Source: Streptomyces sp. ISL-98 (GTDB lineage Bacteria > Actinomycetota > Actinomycetes > Streptomycetales > Streptomycetaceae). From it: a DNA stretch of 64,000 nt. The stretch lies in assembly GCF_018614055.1 (NCBI RefSeq), contig NZ_JAGGPB010000042.1:1-64000 (forward strand). Direction: 5' to 3'. This document shows positions 54,289-62,176 of the stretch, one piece after another. The position numbers were made by a program, and so were the translations under genes. Position 1 is the stretch's first letter. Every line of letters begins with the position of its first letter. Under the pieces are notes generated by a model, which was given only the letters and a program-made list of their open reading frames with translations, searched no databases and had not been told where the DNA came from.

Positions 54289-55035
54289 TCAGGCTGCGAG
54301 TGCGGTCTCGTAATCTGCGGGACTGCGGTAGCCGAGGCTGCTGTGCAGACGGTGCAAGTTGTACCAGCCCTCGATGAAATCGAAGATCGCGGTACGGGCG
54401 GCGGCCCGGCTGGGCCAGGAGCTCGTGTCGAGCAACTCCCGTTTGATGGTGGCGAAGAACGACTCGGCGAGCGCGTTGTCCCAGCACTGTCCGGTGCGGC
54501 CGACCGACAGCCGGACTCCCAACTGATCGGCCAGAGTGGCGAATTGGTGGCTGGTGTACTGGCAGCCGCGATCCGAGTGGAAGATCACCGGACCGGTGGG
54601 GCGACGTTGCCTGCAGGCGGCCTCGAGGGCATCGGCGACCAGATCGGTTCGCAGATGGTCGGCCGTCGCCCAGCCGACCACGCGACGGGAGGCGATGTCG
54701 ATGACGGTGGCCAGATACAGCCAGCCCTCGTCCGTTGCGACGTAAGTGATGTCGCCGCACCAGCGGGAATCCAGCGAACTGGCGTCGGGCTGGAAGTCCC
54801 GGACGATGAGATCGGGCCGCAGGGCAGCCCGTGGATCGGGGACCGTCGTCAGGTGCCGCCGTCTGCGATGCCGGCCCTGCAGGCCGGCGGCCCGCATCAG
54901 CCGCGCGACACGGCGCCGCCCGCACCCGGCGCCTGCCCGCTTGAGCACGGCATGGATGCGTGGAGCACCGTAGGTTCCCCGCGATCTCGTATGGACGTTG
55001 GTGATCTGTTCCGCCAGTTCGGCGTCGCGGACCGG
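54289..55035 (-). pseudogene. IS3-family OrfB, 5'-truncated
   Basis: The minus strand encodes RDAELAEQITNVHTRSRGTYGAPRIHAVL onward, with the rve core RWCGDITYVATDEGWLYLAT (first Asp), FHSDRGCQYTSHQFATLADQ (second Asp) and RTGQCWDNALAESFFATIKR (Glu), and a normal end (LHSSLGYRSPADYETALAA). OrfA and the first 40 or so residues of OrfB are gone: above 55035 the frame runs antisense to a different gene remnant. The catalytic residues survive but the element is not autonomous. Confidence 0.85.
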
Positions 55036-55039
55036 TACG

Positions 55040-55194
55040 GAGATCCGGACCGCGATCCGAAGGCGTTGCTGAAGCTGTTCGAGGACTGGGAGACCGAGAC
55101 CATGCACGCCCACGGCTGGGCGCGCGCCCCGCAACCCGAAGCGCGGCCCAGCCCACCGGCGCACCTGAGCCTCGTACCGCGCGGACAAGGCTGA
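55040..55194 (+). pseudogene. Hypothetical gene, 3' fragment (copy A)
   Basis: The frame DPKALLKLFEDWETETMHAH, then GWARAPQPEARPSPPAHLSL and VPRGQG has good codon bias and ends in a proper terminator, but no start: the 5' part was lost at the junction with the IS3 fragment. The last 45 bases plus the terminator recur at 59101-59190. Unknown family. Confidence 0.5.
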
Positions 55195-55210
55195 CGGGGG
55201 GAACGACGAA

Positions 55211-55238
55211 GCCTCCGGGACCAACCGGCCCTGGAGGC
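55211..55238 (+). terminator. Hairpin terminator (copy A)
   Basis: Stem GCCTCCGGG paired with CCCTGGAGGC (one bulge), 17 bases after the stop of the gene remnant. The remaining sequence to 55431 shows no supportable gene on the + strand; a short minus-strand stretch at about 55250-55340 (AKEAKKRAAMEYTPMPEPM) is protein-like but unframed. Confidence 0.6.
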
Positions 55239-55431
55239 TGACACGAGCTGGTTGACCGCGCGGTGCATCGGCTCGGGCATCGGGGTGTATTCCATGGCCG
55301 CCCGCTTTTTCGCCTCTTTGGCGATTCCGGTAGTGCGGCCTGCCCCCGCTGCGGCATCGTCGGCCCCAGCGCAGCGCGTCTCCGTTCCGAGGCCGCGCTG
55401 GGGAACGGGCGGAACGAACAAAGGGGCGGCT

Positions 55432-56043
55432 ATGGGTACGGGTGAGCGGGAGACGTGGACGACGGAAGAGTTCGGCCCCTCTCACGAGGGAGCGGTCGGC
55501 GTGCTCCTGGACGACGGCACCGTCCCGCCTCCGGTCTTCTTCGGGATGAACTCCGGTCCGGGCGGACAATCGGTGTCACAGTGGAGCGTCTACGACGGCC
55601 GTGACGCGTACGGACCCCGGGCGGCCGCACTGCGCGCCGTGTGTTCCTGCGGCTGGACCGGCCCCGAGCGCCAGCTGGACTGGGACGAGATCGGCGACCG
55701 GAAGCTGACCGAGGCGGCCGGAGACATGGCTGGCACTTGCACCCTGGACTGGGACGAGCACACTGCCGAGGTGGAGCAGTCGGCCATCCCCCTACCGGAG
55801 ACGGTCACCTCTCTGCTGACCCAGCTACAAGAAGAAATTGAGAAGTTGGCGAAGGACTCGCCGTTGGCGGCCTTGCGGGCGGCCCGCCGCCTGGAGGTGG
55901 CCGCCGTGGAAGTCGGGTACTGGTCGGCCCACGACGCCCGGAAGGGCGCGACCCCCGAACAGGCCGCTACCGCCTTGGGGTTGAACGAAGACGCCGCACG
56001 GAAGCTGATGGCCCGCTTCGGCCGCTGGAGCCCATACCGGTAG
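55432..56043 (+). CDS. Hypothetical protein, 203 aa
   Basis: The ATG at 55432 follows AAAGGGGCGGCT. The N-terminal part (VGVLLDDGTVPPPVFFGMNS, then LRAVCSCGWTGPERQLDWDE) contains a CxCGW element that could be half of a metal site. The C-terminal part is helical (LTQLQEEIEKLAKDSPLAAL, RRLEVAAVEVGYWSAHDARK) and ends in a probable HTH (GATPEQAATALGLNEDAARKLMARFG). A DNA-binding role is plausible. I recall similar proteins in other Streptomyces but no function. Confidence 0.75.
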   Translation: MGTGERETWTTEEFGPSHEGAVGVLLDDGTVPPPVFFGMNSGPGGQSVSQWSVYDGRDAYGPRAAALRAVCSCGWTGPERQLDWDEIGDRKLTEAAGDMAGTCTLDWDEHTAEVEQSAIPLPETVTSLLTQLQEEIEKLAKDSPLAALRAARRLEVAAVEVGYWSAHDARKGATPEQAATALGLNEDAARKLMARFGRWSPYR

Positions 56044-56282
56044 GCGCCCTCCGTTCCTACTCGGTCCGGACGCAGTGAAGAAGATCCTCGGAGGCGTCGC
56101 CGGTCGGTGTGGCGCAGCTGCGCAGCCGGGGATACGGCACAGGGCATGGCCAAGCCAGCACACGCAGCGATGCATATCCGCCGCAGCGGTCTTCGCGGCA
56201 TGCCGCTCCCCCGGGATCAGGGTGCCGACGCAATCCCACGAGACCCGGTTCGCAGTGCTGCGAACCGGCATGCGCTGCTTCC

Positions 56283-56582
56283 ATGCCGAAGGAATCTCGC
56301 GAGGCCAAGCGGGTACGGAAGGCGGCGGCCAAAGCAGCCGCGAGGGCCCGTGCCGCTCGCATCCTGGCCGGTGAGATCCCCGACTACCTACAACAGTCGG
56401 TCCCGGCTGTTCGACAGCCTCAGCCGCCCAAGCACAAGGTGGTCCAGGCCCCGACCGAGCCGCCCGCCAGGGCGCTCATTCCCCCGAACAACACCCCGCT
56501 TCAACCGCGGGACCGGGAACAGTACGCGGACAATGCGCCGCCGGTGTGGGTGAGAGGTTGCTCCTGTGCCAAAGATGACTAG
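56283..56582 (+). CDS. Small basic hypothetical protein, 99 aa
   Basis: The ATG at 56283 begins with the strongly basic MPKESREAKRVRKAAAKAAA, then a Pro/Gln-rich region with VRQPQPPKHKVVQ, and ends VWVRGCSCAKDD. It looks disordered, perhaps nucleic-acid binding. No clear ribosome site and no known family. Its stop coincides with the start of an IS5-like end at 56583. The stretch 56044-56282 shows nothing else. Confidence 0.5.
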   Translation: MPKESREAKRVRKAAAKAAARARAARILAGEIPDYLQQSVPAVRQPQPPKHKVVQAPTEPPARALIPPNNTPLQPRDREQYADNAPPVWVRGCSCAKDD

Positions 56583-56620
56583 GCCGTTTCTTTCGGATCA
56601 GTCAGTGGACCAGGCCTGAG
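56583..56620 (+). repeat. Solo IS5-type left end
   Basis: GGCCGTTTCTTTCGGATCA followed by GTC-GTGGACCAG closely matches the left end of the IS5 element at 57390 and the complement of its right end at 58287, and is flanked by CTAG. A relic of an earlier copy, or the true outer end of a larger unit that includes the GPP34 gene. Confidence 0.6.
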
Positions 56621-56725
56621 GTGAGAGGGGCGGGCTAGGGCCGGAATTAACGGGGGAACCTCTTAGCGGCTCCGGGCGTCTGATCATGAGAAAGCGGTCA
56701 CGGGGCGTATACGGGGGTAGTGGGT

Positions 56726-57388
56726 ATGGCGATCACACTGGCCGAGGAGATCATGCTGCTGTCTCTGGACGATGAGTCCGGGTCGGCGAAGCAGCGGCAA
56801 GCCGCTGGGTGGGCGGTGTCGGGAGGGATCCTGCTCGAACTGGTCCTGGCCGGGCGAGTGTCGGTTGCAGGCAAGCACCTCGAACTGACAGACACGACGC
56901 CGACCGGGGACCAGTTGCTCGACAGCCGGACGGCACTGATCGAGACGTGGCTGCGCGGTCGCAAGAAGCGACGGGTGACGGAGTGGCTGACGAAGGACCA
57001 AGCCAAGGCCGTCGGTGCGGCTCTGGAGAGCTTGTGCAAGCGCGGAGTGGTCGTGGAGGAGCAGCACAAGGCACTCGGCGTGTTCCCGATACGCCGCTAT
57101 CCCGAGGCCGATGGCGCCATTGAGGTTGAGTTGCGGGAACGGCTCCGCGCCGTCGTACTGGGCGGCGCCGAGCCGGACACACGGACGGCGGGCCTGATCG
57201 CGCTGATCCACTCTGCCAAGCTGCACCGCCTGGCCTTTCCCGACAGCCCGCGCAAGCAGGTCGCCGTGCGGATGGCGGAGGTGGCCGCTGGGCAATGGGC
57301 GGCCGAGAGCGTCCGTGCTGCAATCCGCGACATGCAGGCGGCGATGGTCGCGGTCACCGTGGTCACGGCCGCCACGGCCGGGAGTTAG
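56726..57388 (+). CDS. GPP34/GOLPH3-family protein, 220 aa
   Basis: A member of the GOLPH3/VPS74 (GPP34) family, which in eukaryotes binds phosphoinositides; bacterial members are common in actinomycetes and their role is unknown. The N-terminal TLAEEIMLLSLDDESGSAKQ and GWAVSGGILLELVLAGRV blocks, the RTALIETWLRGRKKRRVTEWL region and the C-terminal helix (VRMAEVAAGQWAAESVRAAI) match the all-helical fold. ATG 56726 is preferred to GTG 56720. The gene lies between two IS5-like left ends and may be a passenger. Confidence 0.85.
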   Translation: MAITLAEEIMLLSLDDESGSAKQRQAAGWAVSGGILLELVLAGRVSVAGKHLELTDTTPTGDQLLDSRTALIETWLRGRKKRRVTEWLTKDQAKAVGAALESLCKRGVVVEEQHKALGVFPIRRYPEADGAIEVELRERLRAVVLGGAEPDTRTAGLIALIHSAKLHRLAFPDSPRKQVAVRMAEVAAGQWAAESVRAAIRDMQAAMVAVTVVTAATAGS

Positions 57389-57389
57389 A

Positions 57390-58287
57390 CCATTCCTTTC
57401 GGATCATCGGGCGGACCAGATGAGGATGCCTGCGATGTGGAGTCCGGCGAGGTAGCTGGTCGCGGTCTTCTCGTAGCGGGTGGCGATGCCGCGCCATTGC
57501 TTCAAGCGGTTGATACACCGCTCGACGGTGTTGCGCTGTTTGTATGCCTCGCGGTCGAAGGCGGGTGGTCTGCCGCCTCGGTTGCCTCGCCGTAGGCGGT
57601 GGGCCCGCTGGTTGGCCGGGACGGGGATGACCGCGCGGATACCGCGCTTGCGCAGGTGCTCGCGGATGGTGCGTGAGGAATAGGCCTTGTCGGCCAGGAC
57701 CACATCGGGTCGGGTGCGGGGCCGCCCGCGCTGGCGGGGAACCCGCAGTCGGGTCATCACCTCCCCGAAGGCGGGCGCGTCACCGGCCTGTCCGGCGGTC
57801 AGAACGAAGGCCAGAGGCCGGCAACGGGCGTCGGCTGCGAGGTGGATCTTCGTACTCAGACCGCCGCGGGACCGGCCGATGGCATGGTCGTCCGGCTCGC
57901 CGGCCGGGGCCCCCTTTTGCGGGTTCCGGCCGCGTGCTGATGGGCGCGCACGATTGTGGAGTCCACCGAGACCGCCCAGTTCAGATCCTCATCGGCGTCG
58001 GCCTGTGCCATCAGCGCGGTGAAGACACGCTCCCACGTGCTGTCGACGGCCCACATCCGCAAGCGGTTGTAAACGCCTCTCCAGTTGCCGTACTTCTCCG
58101 GCAGGTGAACCCACTGCGACCCGGTCTGGAATTTCCAGGCGATCGCATCGATCACCTCACGGTGGTCACGCCACCGGCCACCACGCCTCGGCGTCCGGTC
58201 TGGCAACAACGGCTCAATCCGCGCCCACTGCGCATCAGTCAACGGCACACCCAGACCAACGATCAGATGATCCAAACGAAACGGCCT
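57390..58287 (-). mobile_element. IS5-family insertion sequence
   Basis: The ends share CTTTCGGATCAT / GTTTGGATCAT inverted repeats; the outer 58287 end abuts CTAG. About 0.9 kb, containing one transposase in two frames. Confidence 0.75.
57404..58248 (-). CDS. IS5-family transposase in two frames (programmed frameshift)
   Basis: Minus strand. The first frame starts near GTG 58248 (VPLTDAQWARIEPLLPDRTP) and runs to about 57910 with WRDHREVIDAIAWKFQTGSQ and the first catalytic Asp in VSVDSTIVRAHQHAAG. The second frame continues STKIHLAADARCRPLAFVLT, then VVLADKAYSSRTIREHL (second Asp) and YKQRNTVERCINRLKQWR (Glu). The switch lies at CGCAAAAGGGGGCC near 57907-57920, a classical slippery A4G5 run, as in many IS427/IS1031-type IS5 elements. 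All catalytic residues are present, so it may be functional. Confidence 0.88.
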
Positions 58288-58826
58288 AGGGCCTGTCCGA
58301 GGGGTCAGGTCACGTGCCCACCGGCAGATCGTTCCGTTCAGCGAGGAGCGGGGCGACCTCAGCGCTGGCGCCTCCTGTGTCACGATCACTAAATGACATG
58401 AGATGACACGGACCAGCCCGGTCCTACGCGAGGACCGGACCGCTCCGAGCCCTGCCGACTTAGCCGCGCAGGAAGCCGTCTCCGTGGGTATTGATGTGTG
58501 CCTCAAGCGCGTTGAGGGCGTCCTGGGTGGCCTGTGGGGAGCCGCTGCCGCGGCGCTCGGCGTAGTAGGCCGCTCCCAGCTTCTTGAGGAGGTCATTGCC
58601 GGCCCGCTGTTGCTGCACGTCGTCGACCTTCGCCTTTCCCTGGTTCAGCGCGCTCTGCGCCTGCTCCTTCGCGCGGTCGAGGAACCCTGCCATGTGCTGC
58701 CTCCCGTGAACGTGGGCGTCGTACCCCGACCGGCGGTCGGGACATCGCATACCTTCCCACCGCCGAGGCAGCCCTACGCGGCAGACATCCTCTCGTCGGT
58801 CACCCGACCCATCGGACAGGCCCTAG
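58288..58826. mobile_element. MITE-like unit with inverted repeats, carrying one small gene
   Basis: TAGGGCCTGTCCGAGGGGTC (58288-58307) and its complement with one mismatch (58806-58825) bound a 540-bp segment; weaker pairing continues about 8 bases further in. GGGCCTGTCCG is a terminal motif I associate with streptomycete IS elements. No transposase is present inside. Confidence 0.6.
58460..58693 (-). CDS. Small conserved hypothetical protein, 77 aa
   Basis: The ATG at 58693 follows GGGAGGCAGCAC. MAGFLDRAKEQAQSALNQGK, then VDDVQQQRAGNDLLKKLGAA and YYAERRGSGSPQATQDALNA is a small, wholly helical, amphipathic protein that I recall as widespread in Streptomyces, sometimes annotated without firm basis as an antitoxin or CsbD-like stress protein. 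It is the only gene inside the MITE-like unit. Confidence 0.8.
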   Translation of the reverse strand: MAGFLDRAKEQAQSALNQGKAKVDDVQQQRAGNDLLKKLGAAYYAERRGSGSPQATQDALNALEAHINTHGDGFLRG

Positions 58827-58941
58827 CAGGCCCTTCCATGATGTCCGCGCCCCACGTTGCCTCCCGTGGGAGCCGACGGCCTCGCCCGCCGCGTTTGGCT
58901 ACCGCACCCGTGAGTCGGCTCAGGGACCCGGAGGGGCAGCG

Positions 58942-58977
58942 CATTCAGTCCCTCCGTAAGTTTCAGTCCCTCTGTAA
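58942..58977 (-). repeat. Tandem 18-bp repeat
   Basis: On the minus strand TTACAGAGGGACTGAAAC is followed directly by TTACGGAGGGACTGAATG, two head-to-tail 18-mers differing at three positions. They could be paired operator half-sites or a decayed micro-repeat. The surrounding 58827-59100 holds no gene. Confidence 0.55.
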
Positions 58978-59100
58978 AAAACCAGGTCAGCGGCTTGCAC
59001 CCCAGTACTTCCGAGCCCGCTGTGCCCAACCCTGCGACAACCGACGAGCCGTACGCGGCCTAGCCCCATCTGAGCCGGGACTCACCGCGAGCGCGCAGGT

Positions 59101-59146
59101 CAGCCCACCGGATCACCTGAGCCTCGTGCCGCGCGGGCAGGGCTGA
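59101..59146 (+). pseudogene. Hypothetical gene, 3' end only (copy B)
   Basis: CACCTGAGCCTCGTGCCGCG and the following codons up to the TGA at 59144 repeat the 3' end of the remnant at 55194 (peptide HLSLVPRGQG) almost exactly. Upstream coding sense is lost. Confidence 0.45.
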
Positions 59147-59160
59147 GGCAGGGACGACGA

Positions 59161-59190
59161 AGCCTCCGGGGCCAACAGACCTCGGAGGCT
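59161..59190 (+). terminator. Hairpin terminator (copy B)
   Basis: The stem AGCCTCCGGGG / CTCGGAGGCT, homologous to the hairpin at 55211-55238. The rest of 59191-59434 shows no gene and should carry the promoter of the S8 protease. Confidence 0.6.
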
Positions 59191-59434
59191 TGTCCCGATG
59201 GCTGCCCTCCCTGAGCAATACCGAGCCCAGATGGGGGCCTCCGGCCGGGCTCGGCGTGCAGGTGGACACTCGCCCGCCTAGCGTGTTGGCCGAACGGAAG
59301 AAACCACGCAGCCTGGCGTGCCACCGGTCCAGACGGGCTTCAGCCATGTGGGCGTCGGCACGGGCAGTGCCGGAGCGCGCCGCGGCTGCCCGGTGCGCGC
59401 CCTTCAGCATCACCACACCCTCCGGGAGTTCGGC

Positions 59435-61468
59435 ATGGCCCGTATCACCATCAACGGCGTGACGGTGGACCCACTGGTCCAGTCCGAGGAGATGGCCACC
59501 GCATCGCTGGTGTCCGAGGACGCCTCCGCGTCCAACTATCTGCTCGTGCAGACCACACACCCACCCACAGCCGAGGAGAAGGAACAACTCTCGGCGCTCG
59601 GGGTAGTGGTCCACGAATACGTTCCGGACGACTCCTATCTGTGCGGCTACCGGCCGAGCGATCTGGACGCCGTACGCGCACTGCCCTTCGTGGCCTGGGC
59701 GGACGTGTACCTAAACGGCTTCAAGATCGGCCAGTCGCTCCGGTCGACCCGGCTGCGCACGGGCGTCGCCGAACTGGCCGAGCCCCTGGACGGTGCGGGT
59801 CCCCGACCCCGCACCGTCGAGATTGTCCTGCACGAGGACGTCGACATGAGCGCGGACGGACTGCGGGACCGGATCGCGGCGGCGGCCGGAGTCAGCCCCG
59901 GCGACGTACAGCCCGACCACGACAAGGTCCGCATCACGATCCGTGAGGGGGACCTGCCCACCCTGGCCTCGCTCGACGAGGTGAAGGAGATCGAGGAGGT
60001 CCCCGAGCGGGTCCTGTACAACACCCTCGCGGGCACCGTGATGAACGCCCACGTGTCCCTGAACGGCACGAAGTTCCGGGGCGAGGGCCAGATCGTGTGC
60101 GTCGCCGACACCGGCTTCGACAAGGGCTCGACCACCAATGTGCACCCCGCCTTCACCGGCCGGGTCAAGCGGCTGGTCGCCCTGGGCCGTACCAGCCCCC
60201 CGCGGACGGACGACCCCGACGGGCACGGCACCCATGTGGCGGGCTCGGTCCTCGGCGACGGGACGTCGGCGTCGATGGGCGAGCCCGTCACCGGCACGGC
60301 TCCCGAGGCGAGACTGGTCCTGCAGTCCGTGATGGACGAGGACGGCTTTCTCACCGGCATCCCGCGCCACCTTCGCGACCTGTTCGAACCGCCCTTCCTG
60401 GACGACGGGGCGCGGATCCACACCAATTCGTGGGGCCCGGTCGACCCGGGGCTGCCCTACAACCCGGCCGCGAAAGAGGCCGATCAGATGGTCTGGGACA
60501 ACCAGGACTTCGTCATCCTCTTCGCCGCGGGCAACGACGGCGCGGACCGGGACGGGGACGGACGCATCAACCTGAGGGCCGTCAGCGGCGAGACCGCGGC
60601 CAAGAACGTCATCACCGTGGGAGCCAGCGAGGGCAACCGGCCCGGGATCTCCAAGACGTACGGTCAGTTGAAGGGCGGAACGGTCCGGTGGCCAGTCCCG
60701 CCGATCCGCGATGACAGGATGGCGGACAACCCCGCCGGGATGGCGGCCTTCAGCAGCCGCGGCCCGTCCCAGGAGGGACGCTTCAAGCCCGATGTCGTCG
60801 CCCCCGGTACGGCGATCCTGTCCACCCGCTCGCGGCTGGCACCGGACCTCCAGAACTTCGGTGTCTCCACGGACCCCGCGTTCATGTTCGTAAGCGGTAC
60901 CAGCATGGCCACCCCGCTGGTGGCCGGCTGTGTGGCGGTGCTGCGCGAGACGCTCGTGAAGAACGGCACCCCGAAGCCCAGCGCCGCGCTCATCAAGGCC
61001 ATGCTGATCAACGGCGCCGACGAACTGCCCGGCCAGTACGTCCCCAGCGAGGCGGGCCCCTCGCCGAACAACAACTCCGGCTTCGGCCTCGTCAACCTCC
61101 AACGTGCCGTCGTCCTGCCGACCGACGCCGGCCGGGCGGGCTTCACCGACGCCAAGGAACTGGACCAGGGGGAGGAGCGCGCCTTCCTCATCACCGTTCC
61201 CGAGGGAGTGGCCCGCACTCTGAAGGTGACCCTCGTCTGGACGGACCCCGCCGGGGCAGCCCTGCAGAACGACCTCGACCTGGTCGTCCGCGCGGGCGGT
61301 CAGGAACGCCACGGCAACATGGGCACGGGTCCCGGTTTCGACCGCGTCAACAACGTCGAGCAGGTCCACTGGCGAGACATCCCCGCCGGGGAGGCCGAGG
61401 TCGTCGTCAGCGCTCACCGGATCACCCGGTTCGCTCAGCCTTACGCCGTCGCCTGGCGCATTCTCTGA
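59435..61468 (+). CDS. S8 subtilisin-like serine protease, cytoplasmic, KP-43-like, 677 aa
   Basis: The ATG at 59435 (MARITINGVTVDP) follows CTCCGGGAG. Residues 1-190 look like a prodomain-type region (NYLLVQTTHPPTAEEKEQLS, VHEYVPDDSYLCGYRPSDLD). The catalytic triad is Asp225 (VCVADTGFDKG), His264 (DGHGTHVAG) and Ser490 (SGTSMATP), with the oxyanion Asn in FAAGNDG. After residue 550 a jelly-roll domain (GEERAFLITVPEGVARTLKV, then TLVWTDPAGAALQNDLDLVV) matches the C-terminal beta-barrel of KP-43-type subtilases. There is no signal peptide, which is odd for a subtilase and implies work inside the cell. It precedes the trypsin-nuclease fusion and ends in a strong terminator. Confidence 0.93.
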   Translation: MARITINGVTVDPLVQSEEMATASLVSEDASASNYLLVQTTHPPTAEEKEQLSALGVVVHEYVPDDSYLCGYRPSDLDAVRALPFVAWADVYLNGFKIGQSLRSTRLRTGVAELAEPLDGAGPRPRTVEIVLHEDVDMSADGLRDRIAAAAGVSPGDVQPDHDKVRITIREGDLPTLASLDEVKEIEEVPERVLYNTLAGTVMNAHVSLNGTKFRGEGQIVCVADTGFDKGSTTNVHPAFTGRVKRLVALGRTSPPRTDDPDGHGTHVAGSVLGDGTSASMGEPVTGTAPEARLVLQSVMDEDGFLTGIPRHLRDLFEPPFLDDGARIHTNSWGPVDPGLPYNPAAKEADQMVWDNQDFVILFAAGNDGADRDGDGRINLRAVSGETAAKNVITVGASEGNRPGISKTYGQLKGGTVRWPVPPIRDDRMADNPAGMAAFSSRGPSQEGRFKPDVVAPGTAILSTRSRLAPDLQNFGVSTDPAFMFVSGTSMATPLVAGCVAVLRETLVKNGTPKPSAALIKAMLINGADELPGQYVPSEAGPSPNNNSGFGLVNLQRAVVLPTDAGRAGFTDAKELDQGEERAFLITVPEGVARTLKVTLVWTDPAGAALQNDLDLVVRAGGQERHGNMGTGPGFDRVNNVEQVHWRDIPAGEAEVVVSAHRITRFAQPYAVAWRIL

Positions 61469-61484
61469 CGCATATACGGGCAAT

Positions 61485-61512
61485 GTCCCGGCCCGTTCGG
61501 TCGGGCCGGGAC
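61485..61512 (+). terminator. Terminator after the S8 protease
   Basis: A perfect 11-bp stem (GTCCCGGCCCG and its complement) with a 6-base loop, 17 bases after the stop. Confidence 0.85.
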
Positions 61513-61717
61513 GGCGGTCATGGGTCGGGCGGCATCCGACCTCCAGGACGAGGCGTCGGCTCCCGACGCACACGGCGAGGGTGATCCGCTGCCGGATGTC
61601 CGCCAGGCGGGCACCAACTGCAGCGGACTCCACCCGTCACGCTCTCGCCCCGTCACCGACACGTCGGCGAGTAGGACTTGTCCGGTCGATCATGCGGTTG
61701 GCGCGAGTGCTTGGCTG

Positions 61718-61963
61718 CTACGCCTCGGGAACGATGGCCAGCTGAAGCCGGTTGATGTCGCCGTAGTGCTCTGTTTGGATCTCGATCGGTTCGTCCTGGT
61801 GTTCCGGCGCTGTGGCTCCCTTTGAGGCGGAGGTTCGGCGGTGTGCTGTTCGGAGCCTGTCGACACGCCGTGGTCCATCCGTGCCCGCACCCTTTTCTCG
61901 CACGGTCTGGCCGGAGTCGTGGGGCAGGCGCGGCCGGGGACAGCAGTGTTTACGGTCTGTCAC
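61718..61963 (-). CDS. Possible small protein, 81 aa
   Basis: The C-terminal part (APEHQDEPIEIQTEHYGDIN, RLQLAIVPEA) reads like real protein; the N-terminal half is Arg-rich and doubtful, so the true start may be internal or the gene a fragment. No ribosome site is clear. Apart from this, 61513-62176 holds only the presumed promoter of the next gene. Confidence 0.3.
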   Translation of the reverse strand: MTDRKHCCPRPRLPHDSGQTVREKGAGTDGPRRVDRLRTAHRRTSASKGATAPEHQDEPIEIQTEHYGDINRLQLAIVPEA

Positions 61964-62176
61964 TGCCTTACACTCCGTGATGTACGGAAAGTCATCTTCT
62001 GATCCATTGGGTGCTTATGGGGTGACTGTGGCTTTTTGCCGCAGTGGCCGGGCACCCCCGCTCCCCGTGGTCCGAAGGACCTTGCGAGCGTTTCGCACGC
62101 CCACCCGGCCCGGGAGGGCCCAGCGGCGCCACCCCAGGTCGGCACGTGCCCGTACACCTTCGTGAAGGGATCATCC

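Noticed and set aside
61690..61963. Firm call of a small gene at 61718-61963
   Set aside because: Only its last 30 residues look like protein; kept as a low-confidence feature and not raised as a finding.
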